This document shows positions 41,901 through 49,581 of a DNA stretch of 64,000 bases, in pieces. The position numbers were made by a program, and so were the translations under genes. The first letter of the stretch is position 1. Every line of letters begins with the position of its first letter. The notes under the pieces are model-generated. The model made no database searches, was not told the DNA's origin, and worked only from the letters and a program-made list of their open reading frames with translations. The stretch is from Streptomyces laurentii (GTDB lineage: Bacteria; Actinomycetota; Actinomycetes; Streptomycetales; Streptomycetaceae), in assembly GCA_002355495.1 (NCBI GenBank), contig AP017424.1, forward strand, positions 1,984,001-2,048,000, written 5' to 3'.

Positions 41901-42686
41901 CGTCCGAGGCGACGGGCTGTCGGACTTTGTACCGGACGGGACATCGGCAGTCTTGCCTGCCGAGTCCCACATGCGGGCGGGCGGCGAACGGAAAACGGCG
42001 TTTCCGTTGTCATCAACGGCGGAAAGGTTGCCGGCCGCGCCCCTACGGACGGTAAGGCCGTCTGTCTTCAGGTCGAAACTGAGTTCCTTGAGCGCCGGGT
42101 TCGTGGCAGCCTCAGGAGTCTTGACAACGAAGACCTGCCGGAAGCTCTCGACAGTCGCGGTCAGTCTCAGGTCGACGTTCGGCAGGACGTCGCGGTAGAG
42201 CGCGTCCGTTCCGTCGAGTTCAGGCTTCGGAAGGTTTCCCTTCCAGTCCAACTCCAGGGAATGCCCTCGGTCGGAGATCTTGACCAGAGGATCGTCTCCG
42301 GAGCCGTCAGCGAAGGACATCTCCGCGGACGCCGCCTTGGGGCCGATCGTTCCGTCGGCGCGGCGTTCCAGGGTGGCGTCCGGAGCCTGCCAGCCGCCTC
42401 CGGGCTTGGCTACGCGCACCGGAACCGAGTGCTGCTCCAGAGTGAAGGAGAATCCGTCGGGATTCGCGAACACACTGGTGCGTTCCTCGCGTTCTCCCTG
42501 GACCTCGACTCGCTGTCCGGATGCCTTCGCCTCATCGAGCGCTTGATGTGCTTCATCAGACGCGGGTGTGTCCACGGCCGGTGCGGCTGCCTGCCCCGTC
42601 GGAGCCGGGACCACCACACCCAACGCCATGACCGATAGAGCGACCACGGCGCTTCGGGCATGCCGAAGCGCCCACTGTCTCTTCAC
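38973..42686 (-). CDS. Large secreted LamG-domain protein paired with the RHS toxin
   Basis: A 1237-residue exported protein. The signal peptide (RHARSAVVALSVMALGVVVPAPTGQAAA) is followed by a beta-rich N-terminal region (LEQHSVPVRVAKPGGGWQAPDATLERR). Two laminin-G/concanavalin-like jelly-roll domains lie in the C-terminal third, the first beginning at VGRWRFDEASGAALDSAPTGG and the second at VADWSAEDLAAGATSVPD. The same architecture commonly precedes YD-repeat genes in Streptomyces and probably helps display or adhesion. Start chosen at GTG 42686; GTG 42695 adds three residues. It lies 157 bp upstream of the RHS gene, probably one operon. Confidence 0.83.
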   Translation of the reverse strand: MKRQWALRHARSAVVALSVMALGVVVPAPTGQAAAPAVDTPASDEAHQALDEAKASGQRVEVQGEREERTSVFANPDGFSFTLEQHSVPVRVAKPGGGWQAPDATLERRADGTIGPKAASAEMSFADGSGDDPLVKISDRGHSLELDWKGNLPKPELDGTDALYRDVLPNVDLRLTATVESFRQVFVVKTPEAATNPALKELSFDLKTDGLTVRRGAAGNLSAVDDNGNAVFRSPPARMWDSAGKTADVPSGTKSDSPSPRTAERTVVTGDAAQPEPGDPFEQGASGKGLEPAQGDNVSRMDVKVTEDTLSVVPDGDMLTGTGPDAYPLFIDPVVTWDESERTLLRSDGYESYGWGNGSDNNGQGAGKCGTWNGYYCGPGYVQRLYFEFAPDDLKGKRVLDATFVVTEPWAFQCDSRLVDLVRTNNISSSTTWSSRPAELDWMVDRDVSAGRGSLCDPDSPNAPIEFNDNSAEPNENLTPTVQDFAAGKFSRLTLEIRANNESDTSAWKRFRNDAVLSVAYVAYPAKPTGVGIVSGSALVCSTNAAEPTTIDEVNPTLNSTPQTAAGGESGAKLRAGFRVEKQAADKTWSGSGVDGPSTGYKGDNAKTTITWSSALAEGPLYRYSSLTRAYRDDGVLSQSSAYADWCYFKVDPSAPKAPKITFDGPYVECPRDKPECPAAGAPGVSGGFTFGPGDAKDTNNKRYDYRLVPATGWISLPAGVLKTTVTPPASGTYTLEVKATDTLGRPGATASVDFRVATGADPVGRWRFDEASGAALDSAPTGGSADATPAGGAVRSGLGRRGVITHDVQGIPKASPETDKGLALPGDTGYAATSGPVLGTGSSYTVSAWVRLTDDSKNATALGQDPLMSGGWYSAFYLGYRAESKKWELRTSPKDASDGDISNQFVQSKRPAVLGAWTHLAAVYDSSAKLIKLYVNGEFQGSYTVPPSWMSSGRMQIGRVWWRGSYTDYWKGDIDEVAAWQRALVDGEIAEEAEVLLPGGMTGVELVADWSAEDLAAGATSVPDTSGYKRPLELKDGAAVSGEAMAFDGVKGGALAKGPVLDDSGSFTVSTQVEVRTADMLKKADGYTGQVVGERTSDGSSWGLWFKRTKSQRVIDPETLEEKEVVVGYWRFGRLGPDGDTLTSFVESDEEAVLGATVRLTGIYDARRHKIALRVGTAQNGDWTSYVAQAGTGEIAVGKGPAGTAYGNYLPADVSDVRVWVGAMNNENQIDAQIGS

Positions 42687-42728
42687 AAACCCCACCCCTG
42701 AAACACGTAAAGTTCACAGTCGGCGGTC

Positions 42729-42758
42729 ACATAACCGCAGGGGGTGACACAGGGTCAA
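42729..42758 (-). promoter_or_regulatory. Candidate promoter of the LamG-RHS operon
   Basis: On the minus strand TTGACC (42753-42758), 18-bp spacer, TTATGT (42729-42734), about 40 bp before the GTG start. Confidence 0.5.
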
Positions 42759-43053
42759 GCAATTCATTACCGCTTCCGGACGGACACCCTGTTCAGTCAA
42801 ATCGGGCATACCCAGAGGTCCACGACAGACCGACAGTCACGCGTCGACCGAGATCGACTACGCAAGGTGACCACTCCGAGGTGACCGTCACCCTCGAGAC
42901 GCAACTCTGGAACTTGCCCCTCCGGGCTCGCCCCGCAGGCGAGCGGCACCCGAGTGGCACCCCCTCGCAGGTGCGATACACAGGGTGACGACGAGCAAAT
43001 GAGGCGCGGTGTGATGGACATCACCGCAACCCTGGCGTATTAGTGTCGCCCGG
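42759..43053. other. Intergenic stretch between the LamG gene and the MFS pseudogene
   Basis: No gene was supported. Short reading frames here have no ribosome-binding sites and no family resemblance. The composition is less GC-rich than the core. Confidence 0.4.
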
Positions 43054-43389
43054 TTATGCCTTCTTGTCCGCCTTGGTCCACCAGGACTCCATGGCCGGCG
43101 CCGTCGTCAGCAGGACGCACACCGCTACTGGTAAGGGGGCGATGAGGCCGGCGTTGAAGCCCGACGGGATGGTGGGGAGCCCGCAAATGACCCAGGCGGC
43201 GAGCGTGGAGACGGCCGCCGCGGTCAGCATGCCGAGGAGGGCGACCCAGTGGGCGCCGAAGCGGGGCAGCAGGCACGGGGCCAGTCTGCAGCCCACGATG
43301 GTGCTGACGGAGCTGGGCGCGAAGGCGAGGCCCGCCATCACCGGCGGGTTGCCCGGGGCTTCCCGCGCATGGAACGCTTGAACCTTCAC
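43054..43389 (-). pseudogene. Decayed internal copy of the neighbouring MFS transporter
   Basis: The frame reads NPPVMAGLAFAPSSVSTIVG, then CRLAPCLLPRFGAHWVALLG and MLTAAAVSTLAAWVICG, and ends PVAVCVLLTTAPAMESWW-TKADKKA. It aligns with two separated parts of the intact transporter at 44061-45533: YPPMIAGLAFAPSSVSIVVG through VAVLGVLTAAAG, then LSTVAAWATAG through VAVCVLLATALVMTLWLPKPDHKP. About 70 residues between them and everything N-terminal are missing. Key charged and glycine positions are altered, so this is a truncated, internally deleted duplicate. Confidence 0.8.
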
Positions 43390-43462
43390 AACCCGCTTGC
43401 TCCCCTACAGGGGCCCGACTGGGCTGCTCGTGCTACTGCCCAGCAAACTGAGGCATGGGTGG

Positions 43463-43981
43463 CTACCTCCCTATGCGCAGTCCCTCACGTGCCAGGAAAT
43501 CGAGGAAGCCGGTCGCCGCACATTGAACTTGCCCGTCCTCGTGATCCCAGAAGTCAACTTGATCGGCGCAGCGGCCTTCAACGACTGAGAACCCCCACCA
43601 GTCACCTGTTCCAACCGCGGCTATGGCGATAAAGTTACCGTTCCCGAACTCTGCCGCGTTCACCGTTGCCAAGTCATCCCTCTGATCAGCGCGAGCAACG
43701 ACCGGCAGAAGGTCGACGAACAGGAACATTCCTCCACCGTAAGACTTCATGAACTCTTTGTATTCATCAGGAAGCCGCACGCGGAGCCCCTTCTCCACCT
43801 CCAAGATTTCGTCCTCGGAAGCCAGTCGGGATTCAAAGACGTCGAACACCTCCAGGCCGCCCGGGGCAGCCCGTTGTGCACGCGCCTCGGAGAAGTGGAC
43901 CTCAAATTCTTCGAGCTTCACGATCTCGCCCACCCCATCCAGTCCAGTCGTCGAAGCAGCACTCTGACCTACGTGCCCCAT
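43463..43981 (-). CDS. SMI1/KNR4 (SUKH)-family protein
   Basis: A protein of about 172 residues with the SUKH core ASEDEILEVEKGLRVRLPDEYKEFMKSYGGG and, further on, AVGTGDWWGFSVV and CADQVDFWDHEDGQ. SUKH proteins are widespread immunity proteins of bacterial contact-dependent and polymorphic toxin systems. No cognate toxin tip is adjacent, so it may be an orphan immunity gene kept near the RHS locus. The start is uncertain: ATG 43981, or an internal GTG at 43921 before KLEEFEVHF. Lower third-position GC than the core genes. Confidence 0.8.
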   Translation of the reverse strand: MGHVGQSAASTTGLDGVGEIVKLEEFEVHFSEARAQRAAPGGLEVFDVFESRLASEDEILEVEKGLRVRLPDEYKEFMKSYGGGMFLFVDLLPVVARADQRDDLATVNAAEFGNGNFIAIAAVGTGDWWGFSVVEGRCADQVDFWDHEDGQVQCAATGFLDFLAREGLRIGR

Positions 43982-44060
43982 CCTTGCTCTTGCGATCTGT
44001 ACCACCAGTGCGATCGCGCATCCGGGGTGCGCATCGCCCCGGTCGCCCTTGATGCCCGGG

Positions 44061-45533
44061 TCAGGGCTTGTGGTCCGGCTTGGGCAGCCAGAGCGTCATC
44101 ACCAGTGCCGTCGCGAGCAGGACGCACACCGCCACGCGGAAGGCGGTGGCGTAGCCGGCGGTGAGGGCTTCCGGGGTGGTGGAGCCCGCGGTGGCCCAGG
44201 CGGCGACGGTGGAGAGGGCCGCGAGGCCGAGGGCGCCGCCCATGGTGCGGGAGGTGTTGATGAGGCCCGAGGCGAGGCCGGCGTCGGCGGCGGGGACGTG
44301 GCCGGTGGCGAGGACGGCCAGCGGGGTGGTGCCGAGGCCCATGCCGAACATGATGAGGATGCCGGGCAGCAGGATCGCCGTGACGTACGTGCCGTCGACC
44401 GTCATCGTCGACTGCCACACGTAACCGGCCGCGGCGGTCAGCACGCCGAGGACGGCGACCCGGCGGGTGCCGAAGCGGGGCAGCAGGCGCGGGGCCAGTT
44501 TGGAGCCGACGACGATGCTGACGGAGCTGGGGGCGAAGGCGAGGCCGGCGATCATCGGCGGGTAGCCGAGGACATTCTGCGCGTAGAGCGTCATGAAGAA
44601 CCACGTCCCGAAGGACAGCAGGCCGCAGAGCAGCATCGCGGTGTTGGCGGCGGACACCGCCCGCGTACGGAAGATCCGCAGCGGCATCAGCGGCTCGGCC
44701 GTCCGCGCCTCGACGGCGACGAAGGCCGCGAGCAGCAGCAGTCCGGCGGCCAGCGGGCCCAGGGTCGCGGGGGCGGTCCAGCCGGACTCCTCGGTCTGGA
44801 CGCTGCCGTACGCGAGGGTCGCCAGGCCCGCCGTGACGAGCACCGCGCCCGGCAGGTCGAGCCGACGCCCGCCGCCTGCCCGGCTCTCGGTCAGCCACGC
44901 GTAGGCGCCGGCGAAGACGAGCACGCCGACGGGCACGTTGACGAGCAGCACCCAGCGCCACGAGAGCAGGTCCACGATGACTCCGCCCACGAAACCGCCC
45001 GCCGCGCCACCGGCCGCGCCGATCGCCGACCAGGTGCCGACGGCCCGGGTGCGGGCGGGTCCGGCCGGGACGGCGGAGGTGACGAGGGTGAGCGTGGCCG
45101 GGGACAGGACGGCCGCGCCGAGCCCCTGGAACGCGCGGGCCGCGAGCAACTGCCCGCCCTCCTGCGCCAGTCCGCCCGCCGCCGAGGCCACCGTGAACAG
45201 CGCGAGCCCCACCAGGAACATGCGCTTGCGGCCGAACAGGTCCGCCGCGCGCCCGCCGAGGAGCATGAAGCCCGCGAACGCGATCGAGTACACGTTCACG
45301 ACCCACTGCAGTCCCGGCGCCGTCAGCCCCAGCGACTCCCGCATCGACGGGAGCGCCACGTTCACCACGGACACGTCGAGCACGACGAGGAACTGGCCCG
45401 CGCAGGTGACCAGGACCACCAGCCAGAGGCTGCGGGGAGCGGGGAGGGAGGACGCGGAGGCTCGGCCGGTGCCGACGTCGGCATCGGTGTCGGGGCCGGG
45501 GCCGGTACGGGGCGAAGGCGGCATGGCCGTCAT
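44061..45533 (-). CDS. MFS drug-exporter (DHA2/EmrB-QacA type, 14 TM)
   Basis: A 490-residue transporter. The first helix LWLVVLVTCAGQFLVVLDVSVVNVALPSM carries the DHA2 motif D1 (LDVSVVNVALP). Motif A is in GGRAADLFGRKRMFL, motif C in VGTWSAIGAAGGAAGGFVGGVI. Fourteen hydrophobic segments are visible, and it ends with the C-terminal KPDHKP. It probably exports drugs or a metabolite by proton antiport. ATG 45533 was preferred to the longer frame to 45572. A degenerate copy of its 3' half lies 0.7 kb downstream. Confidence 0.9.
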   Translation of the reverse strand: MTAMPPSPRTGPGPDTDADVGTGRASASSLPAPRSLWLVVLVTCAGQFLVVLDVSVVNVALPSMRESLGLTAPGLQWVVNVYSIAFAGFMLLGGRAADLFGRKRMFLVGLALFTVASAAGGLAQEGGQLLAARAFQGLGAAVLSPATLTLVTSAVPAGPARTRAVGTWSAIGAAGGAAGGFVGGVIVDLLSWRWVLLVNVPVGVLVFAGAYAWLTESRAGGGRRLDLPGAVLVTAGLATLAYGSVQTEESGWTAPATLGPLAAGLLLLAAFVAVEARTAEPLMPLRIFRTRAVSAANTAMLLCGLLSFGTWFFMTLYAQNVLGYPPMIAGLAFAPSSVSIVVGSKLAPRLLPRFGTRRVAVLGVLTAAAGYVWQSTMTVDGTYVTAILLPGILIMFGMGLGTTPLAVLATGHVPAADAGLASGLINTSRTMGGALGLAALSTVAAWATAGSTTPEALTAGYATAFRVAVCVLLATALVMTLWLPKPDHKP

Positions 45534-45617
45534 GATCGCACCCGTGTCCGAACCCGCACAGCGCTTATCCACGCCTCTCTGAAGGGGAGTTGGCCCCGCA
45601 TCCGCCCGGACTCTTCG

Positions 45618-46811
45618 TCACGCCTGACGCCGCAGAAGAGTCACCACCGCCGCCCCGCCGAGGCCGATGTTGTGCGCGAGCCCCACGGACGCCCCGGCGA
45701 CCTGGCGGTCGTCCGCCTCGCCCCGGAGCTGCCAGACGAGTTCGGCCGCCTGCGCGAGGCCGGTGGCGCCCAGGGGGTGGCCCTTGGAAATGAGACCGCC
45801 CGAGGGGTTCACGACCCAGCGGCCGCCGTACGTCGTCGCGCCCGACTCCACGAGCTTGCCGGAGGCGCCCTCCTCGCACATGCCCAACGCCTCGTACGTC
45901 AGCAGCTCGTTGATGGAGAAGCAGTCGTGGAGTTCGACGACGTCGACGTCGTCGATGCCGAGCCCGGACGTCTCGTAGACCTGGAGGGCGGCCTCGCGGG
46001 ACATGGGGCGGCCGACGACGTCGATGCAGGAGCCGGAGGCGAAGGACTCCTCCGTGTCGGTGGTCATCGCCTGGGCGACGATCTCCACCGCCCGCTCCCC
46101 CAGCCCGTGGGCGTCCACGAAGCGTTCGGAGACGACGAGCGCGGCGGCGGCGCCGTCGGAGGTCGGGGAGCACTGGAGGCGGGTGAGGGGCGCGTGGACG
46201 GTTTTGGCGGCCAGGATCTCCTCGACCGTGTAGACGTCCTGGAACTGCGCGCGGGGGTTGCGGGCGGAGTGCCGGTGGTTCTTGGCGGCGACGGCGGCGA
46301 GCTGGGCCTCGGTGGTCCCGTACCGCTCCATGTGCTCGCGGGCCGCGTTGCCGAAGATCTGGGCGGTGGGCGGGGTCGCCGCGAAGCCGTGGCGGGCGGC
46401 CATGACGCCGTAGTGCCGGGCCACGGGCGAGGACGCGAAGTCGCCGCCGTTCGCCCCGCCGCCCAGCGCGCCGCGCGTCATCTTCTCGAAGCCGAGGGCG
46501 AGGACGCAGTCCGACGCACCGCCCGCGACGAACTGCCGGGCCATCATCAGGGCGGTCGATCCGGTGGCGCAGTTGTTGCTGACGTTGTAGACGGGTACGC
46601 CGGTGAGCCCGAGTCCGTAGACCGCGCGCTGTCCGGCCGTCGAGGGCTGGAAGCAGTAGCCGGCGGCGACCTGCTGGACCCGTTCGTACGGGACGCCCGC
46701 GTCGGCCAGGGCGGCGCCGCCGGCCTCCTTCGCCATGTCCCCGTAACTCCAGTCCCGGGTCTCCGGCTTCTCGAACTTCGTCATGCCGACGCCCACGATG
46801 TACGTCTTCAC
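45618..46811 (-). CDS. SCP2-type thiolase / lipid-transfer protein
   Basis: A 397-residue thiolase-fold protein of the sterol-carrier-protein-X type. The acyl-accepting Cys is in [20 protein letters not shown] (about residue 88). The C-terminal active-site elements are [37 protein letters not shown] and a final [10 protein letters not shown]. Such enzymes cleave or transfer acyl-CoA side chains in sterol and lipid breakdown. It starts with GTG 27 bp after the acyl-CoA dehydrogenase gene, in one operon behind a KstR-consensus site. Confidence 0.88.
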   Translation of the reverse strand: MKTYIVGVGMTKFEKPETRDWSYGDMAKEAGGAALADAGVPYERVQQVAAGYCFQPSTAGQRAVYGLGLTGVPVYNVSNNCATGSTALMMARQFVAGGASDCVLALGFEKMTRGALGGGANGGDFASSPVARHYGVMAARHGFAATPPTAQIFGNAAREHMERYGTTEAQLAAVAAKNHRHSARNPRAQFQDVYTVEEILAAKTVHAPLTRLQCSPTSDGAAAALVVSERFVDAHGLGERAVEIVAQAMTTDTEESFASGSCIDVVGRPMSREAALQVYETSGLGIDDVDVVELHDCFSINELLTYEALGMCEEGASGKLVESGATTYGGRWVVNPSGGLISKGHPLGATGLAQAAELVWQLRGEADDRQVAGASVGLAHNIGLGGAAVVTLLRRQA

Positions 46812-46838
46812 AGCGGCTCCCTCGGGTTCGGAGTGGTC

Positions 46839-49016
46839 TCAGTCCCTGGGCAGGCCGAGCAGTCGCTCGGCGATGACGTTGAGCTGTACCTGGGTCGTGC
46901 CTCCGGCGATGGTCAGACAGCGCGACATCAGGAGCTGGTGCAGTGCCCTCTTTCCCGGTCCTTCCGCCAACGCGCCGTCGGGGCCCAGGAGTTCGAGGAC
47001 GAGTTCGGCGACTTTCTGCTGGTGTCCGGTCTGGACGAGCTTACGGACGCTCGCGCCCGGGCCCGGTTCCAGGCCGGAGACCCGGTTCAGGGTGGTGCGC
47101 AGTCCGACGCAGGCGAGGGCGTGCGCCTCGGAGACGAGGGCGCCGATCCGGGCCCGTACCGCGCCGTCGGCCGCCGCGGAGGCGGTGATCAGCGCTTCCA
47201 GGCCGGTGTCGAAGACGGCCTGGTCGGCCATGTGGACGCGTTCGTTGCCGAGGGTGTTGCGGGCGACCCGCCAGCCGTCGTCGACCGCGCCGACGACGGC
47301 GTCGGCCGGCAGGATGGCACCGTCGAACCACACCTCGTTGAACAGCGCGTCCCCGGTGATCTCCGTCAGCGGCCGGATGTCGATACCGGGGGTGCCGCGC
47401 ATGTCGACGAGGAAGTAGGTGAGTCCGCGATGCTTCGGCGCGTCGGGGTCGGTGCGGGCGAGCAGGATCCCGTAGTCGGCTTCCCGGGCGGTGCTCGTCC
47501 ACACCTTCTGGCCGGTGATCCGCCAGGATCCGTCGTCGGTCCGTTCGGCGCGGGTGCGGAGGGACGCCAGGTCGGAGCCGGCCTCGGGCTCGGAGAAGAG
47601 CTGGCACCACTGCTGTTCGCCGCGCAGGGTGGGCCCGAGGTGGCGTTCCTGCTGGGCGGCCGTGCCGTACGCGAGGAGCGAGGGCACCACCCAGGTGGCG
47701 ATGGACAGCGGACTGAGGGCGGTGCCGAGATCGGTCATCTCCCGCTGGACGGCGAGCTGGTGGACCGGTCCGGCACCGAGCCCGTACGGCGGGGGCAGGT
47801 GCGGTGCCGCGTAGCCGGTGCCGGCCAGCTCCCGCCGTGCCTCGCGCGGCGTCAATCCGACGGCGGTGGAGAGGACTTCGCGCGCCTGCTTCCGTAACGC
47901 CTCGGCCTCCTCGGGAAGTTCGAGGCGCAGTTCGCGCCGCACACCGGCGGCGGCGTGGCGGACGGCGGTGAGGCGGTGGGTGTCGCCGGCGCCGAGGAGC
48001 TGGCGGGCGACGAGAGCGCGCCGCAGGGCGAGGTGGGCGTCGTGTTCCCAGGTGAAGCCGATGCCGCCGAGTACCTGGATGCAGTCCTTGGCGCAGCCGT
48101 ACGCGGTGTCGAGCGCGGCCCCGGCGGCGAGCGCGGCTGTGTACGCGCGGACGTCGGCGGCCTCGCCGCGCGCAGCCCGGGCCGCGTCCCACACCAGCGC
48201 GCGGGCCTGTTCGAGCCGGACGAGCATGTCGGCGCACAGGTGCTTGACCCCCTGGAACTGCCCGATGGGCCGCCCGAACTGCACGCGCGTACGGGCGTGT
48301 TCGGCCGCCGTCTCGACGGCGCGGGCGGCGGTGCCGCAGGCGTCGGCCGCCAGGAGGACGGCGGCGAGGTCGTGCACGAGTGCGGAGTCGACGGTCCCGA
48401 GCAGCCGCGCCCCGGGGACGAACACCCCGTCGGCGGCGACCTCGGCGGTCGGCCGGACCGGGTCGGCGCTGTCGTGCGGACGTACGGCGAGGGTGCCGGC
48501 GTCCACCGCGAGCCAGACCGTGCCGTGCGGCGAGCGCGCGGGCAGGATCACCAGGTCGGCGTGGGCGGCGCCGAGCACGGGCGGGGCGACGCCGTCGAGG
48601 ATCAGGCCGTCGGCGGCGTGGGAGGGCGCGGCGGTCAGGCTTCCGGCGCCGAGGGCGACGGCCGCGATCCGTTCCCCGGCGGCCAGCGCGGCCGCCTCCT
48701 CGCCGCGCCCGGCGCGGTGCAGCAGTTCGGCGGCGAGCACGGTCCCCGGATACGGCCCCGGCAGCAGCGCCCGCCCGGCCTCCTCCAGGACCACGGCGAG
48801 GTCGACGAGGTCGCCGCCCCCTCCCCCGTACTCCTCGGGCAGATGGACCCCGAGCAGCCCCTGCGCGGCGACACCGGCCCAGTGGGCGGGGCGGGTCGCG
48901 GCGAGGGCGGGATCGTCGAGATGCCTGCGGACTTCCTCGCGGGGGACGGCGCGGGTGAGCCAGCCGCGGACGGATCGGGCGAGCTCCCGCTGTTCGTGCG
49001 TGATGGCGATGCCCAT
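46839..49016 (-). CDS. Two-domain acyl-CoA dehydrogenase fusion (FadE type)
   Basis: A 725-residue tandem fusion of two acyl-CoA dehydrogenase modules. The N-terminal module (about 1-345: ITHEQRELARSVRGWL, LLGVHLPEEYGGGGGDL, ending IQVLGGIGFTWEHDAHLALRRA) and the C-terminal module (about 375-725: QWCQLFSEPEAGSDLASL, ITGQKVWTSTAREADYGIL, GNERVHMADQ). In steroid catabolism many such enzymes work as alpha2-beta2 heteromers; the fusion is the single-chain equivalent. ATG 49016 starts at MGIAITHEQ. A KstR-consensus palindrome lies only 13 bp upstream of the start. Confidence 0.9.
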   Translation of the reverse strand: MGIAITHEQRELARSVRGWLTRAVPREEVRRHLDDPALAATRPAHWAGVAAQGLLGVHLPEEYGGGGGDLVDLAVVLEEAGRALLPGPYPGTVLAAELLHRAGRGEEAAALAAGERIAAVALGAGSLTAAPSHAADGLILDGVAPPVLGAAHADLVILPARSPHGTVWLAVDAGTLAVRPHDSADPVRPTAEVAADGVFVPGARLLGTVDSALVHDLAAVLLAADACGTAARAVETAAEHARTRVQFGRPIGQFQGVKHLCADMLVRLEQARALVWDAARAARGEAADVRAYTAALAAGAALDTAYGCAKDCIQVLGGIGFTWEHDAHLALRRALVARQLLGAGDTHRLTAVRHAAAGVRRELRLELPEEAEALRKQAREVLSTAVGLTPREARRELAGTGYAAPHLPPPYGLGAGPVHQLAVQREMTDLGTALSPLSIATWVVPSLLAYGTAAQQERHLGPTLRGEQQWCQLFSEPEAGSDLASLRTRAERTDDGSWRITGQKVWTSTAREADYGILLARTDPDAPKHRGLTYFLVDMRGTPGIDIRPLTEITGDALFNEVWFDGAILPADAVVGAVDDGWRVARNTLGNERVHMADQAVFDTGLEALITASAAADGAVRARIGALVSEAHALACVGLRTTLNRVSGLEPGPGASVRKLVQTGHQQKVAELVLELLGPDGALAEGPGKRALHQLLMSRCLTIAGGTTQVQLNVIAERLLGLPRD

Positions 49017-49028
49017 GGCACGGCAGAT

Positions 49029-49042
49029 TAGAACACGTTTCA
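49029..49042. promoter_or_regulatory. KstR-consensus palindrome at the acyl-CoA dehydrogenase operon
   Basis: TAGAACACGTTTCA fits TnnAACnnGTTnnA and shares the core with the site upstream of the MaoC operon. Its closeness to the start codon fits repression at the core promoter. Confidence 0.6.
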
Positions 49043-49044
49043 AT

Positions 49045-49059
49045 CTGACGGAAGGTCAG
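49045..49059. promoter_or_regulatory. CTGAC-N5-GTCAG palindrome, copy 2
   Basis: CTGACGGAAGGTCAG lies 2 bp beyond the KstR-like site, immediately upstream of the acyl-CoA dehydrogenase gene. Confidence 0.55.
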
Positions 49060-49158
49060 ATGGGGCAGGGATTCCGGGGATTACGGGGCCTCTCGGCCGA
49101 CGCCGCACGGTCCCGGGCCGCGATGCCCTCGGCAGGGCCACGCGGGCGGGGGCCGGAT

Positions 49159-49581
49159 TCAGTCGTCGGCGCCTTCGGCGGCCGTGTCCGCGACCGCGAC
49201 CGTGGTCACGAACTCCGCGAACGCGCCCGAAGACGCGAGGAAGGCGGGGCCGGCCGGACACTTGGAGTCCCGTACGGCGACACGCGCGGCAGGATCGGCT
49301 AGGGCGGCGGGATCGGCAGGGCCGGCGGAGTCGGCAGGGCCGGCGGAGTCGGCAGGGCCCGCGGGACCGGCGGGGTCGGTGAGCTCGCCGAGAAGGGCGA
49401 GACCGGCTGGGTCCGCTGGATCGGGGGCTTCGGCGCACTGGCCGCCGGCTCCGGCACGGCGGGGCGGCGTACGCCAGGCGGCGGTCCCGAGCGGCGCGCA
49501 CTCGACGCAGTCACCGCCACTGTCGCCGCTGTACGAGGACTTACGCCAGCACGCCCCCGCCAGGTCCCGATCGGTCGCCAT
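49159..49581 (-). CDS. DUF397 protein with a repeat insertion
   Basis: A 140-residue protein. DUF397 proteins are normally 60-75 residues and act with the adjacent XRE/DUF5753 regulator in Streptomyces. Here the domain starts WRKSSYSGDSGGDCVECA and ends VAVRDSKCPAGPAFLASSGAFAEFVTTV. Between these halves is an insertion of about 65 residues of Ala-Gly-Pro-Asp-Ser repeats (PAGPADSAGPADSAGPAD). The ATG has GGAG five bases upstream and overlaps the regulator gene by 41 bp, so the two are coupled. Confidence 0.85.
   Translation of the reverse strand: MATDRDLAGACWRKSSYSGDSGGDCVECAPLGTAAWRTPPRRAGAGGQCAEAPDPADPAGLALLGELTDPAGPAGPADSAGPADSAGPADPAALADPAARVAVRDSKCPAGPAFLASSGAFAEFVTTVAVADTAAEGADD

Noticed and set aside
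42793..43024. Short minus-strand frames between the LamG gene and the MFS pseudogene
   Set aside because: No ribosome-binding site, no family resemblance and overlapping alternatives in two frames.
44049..47897. A 1282-residue plus-strand frame across the MFS, thiolase and dehydrogenase genes
   Set aside because: It is antisense to three well-supported genes; the composition is Gly/Arg/Asp-biased and featureless.
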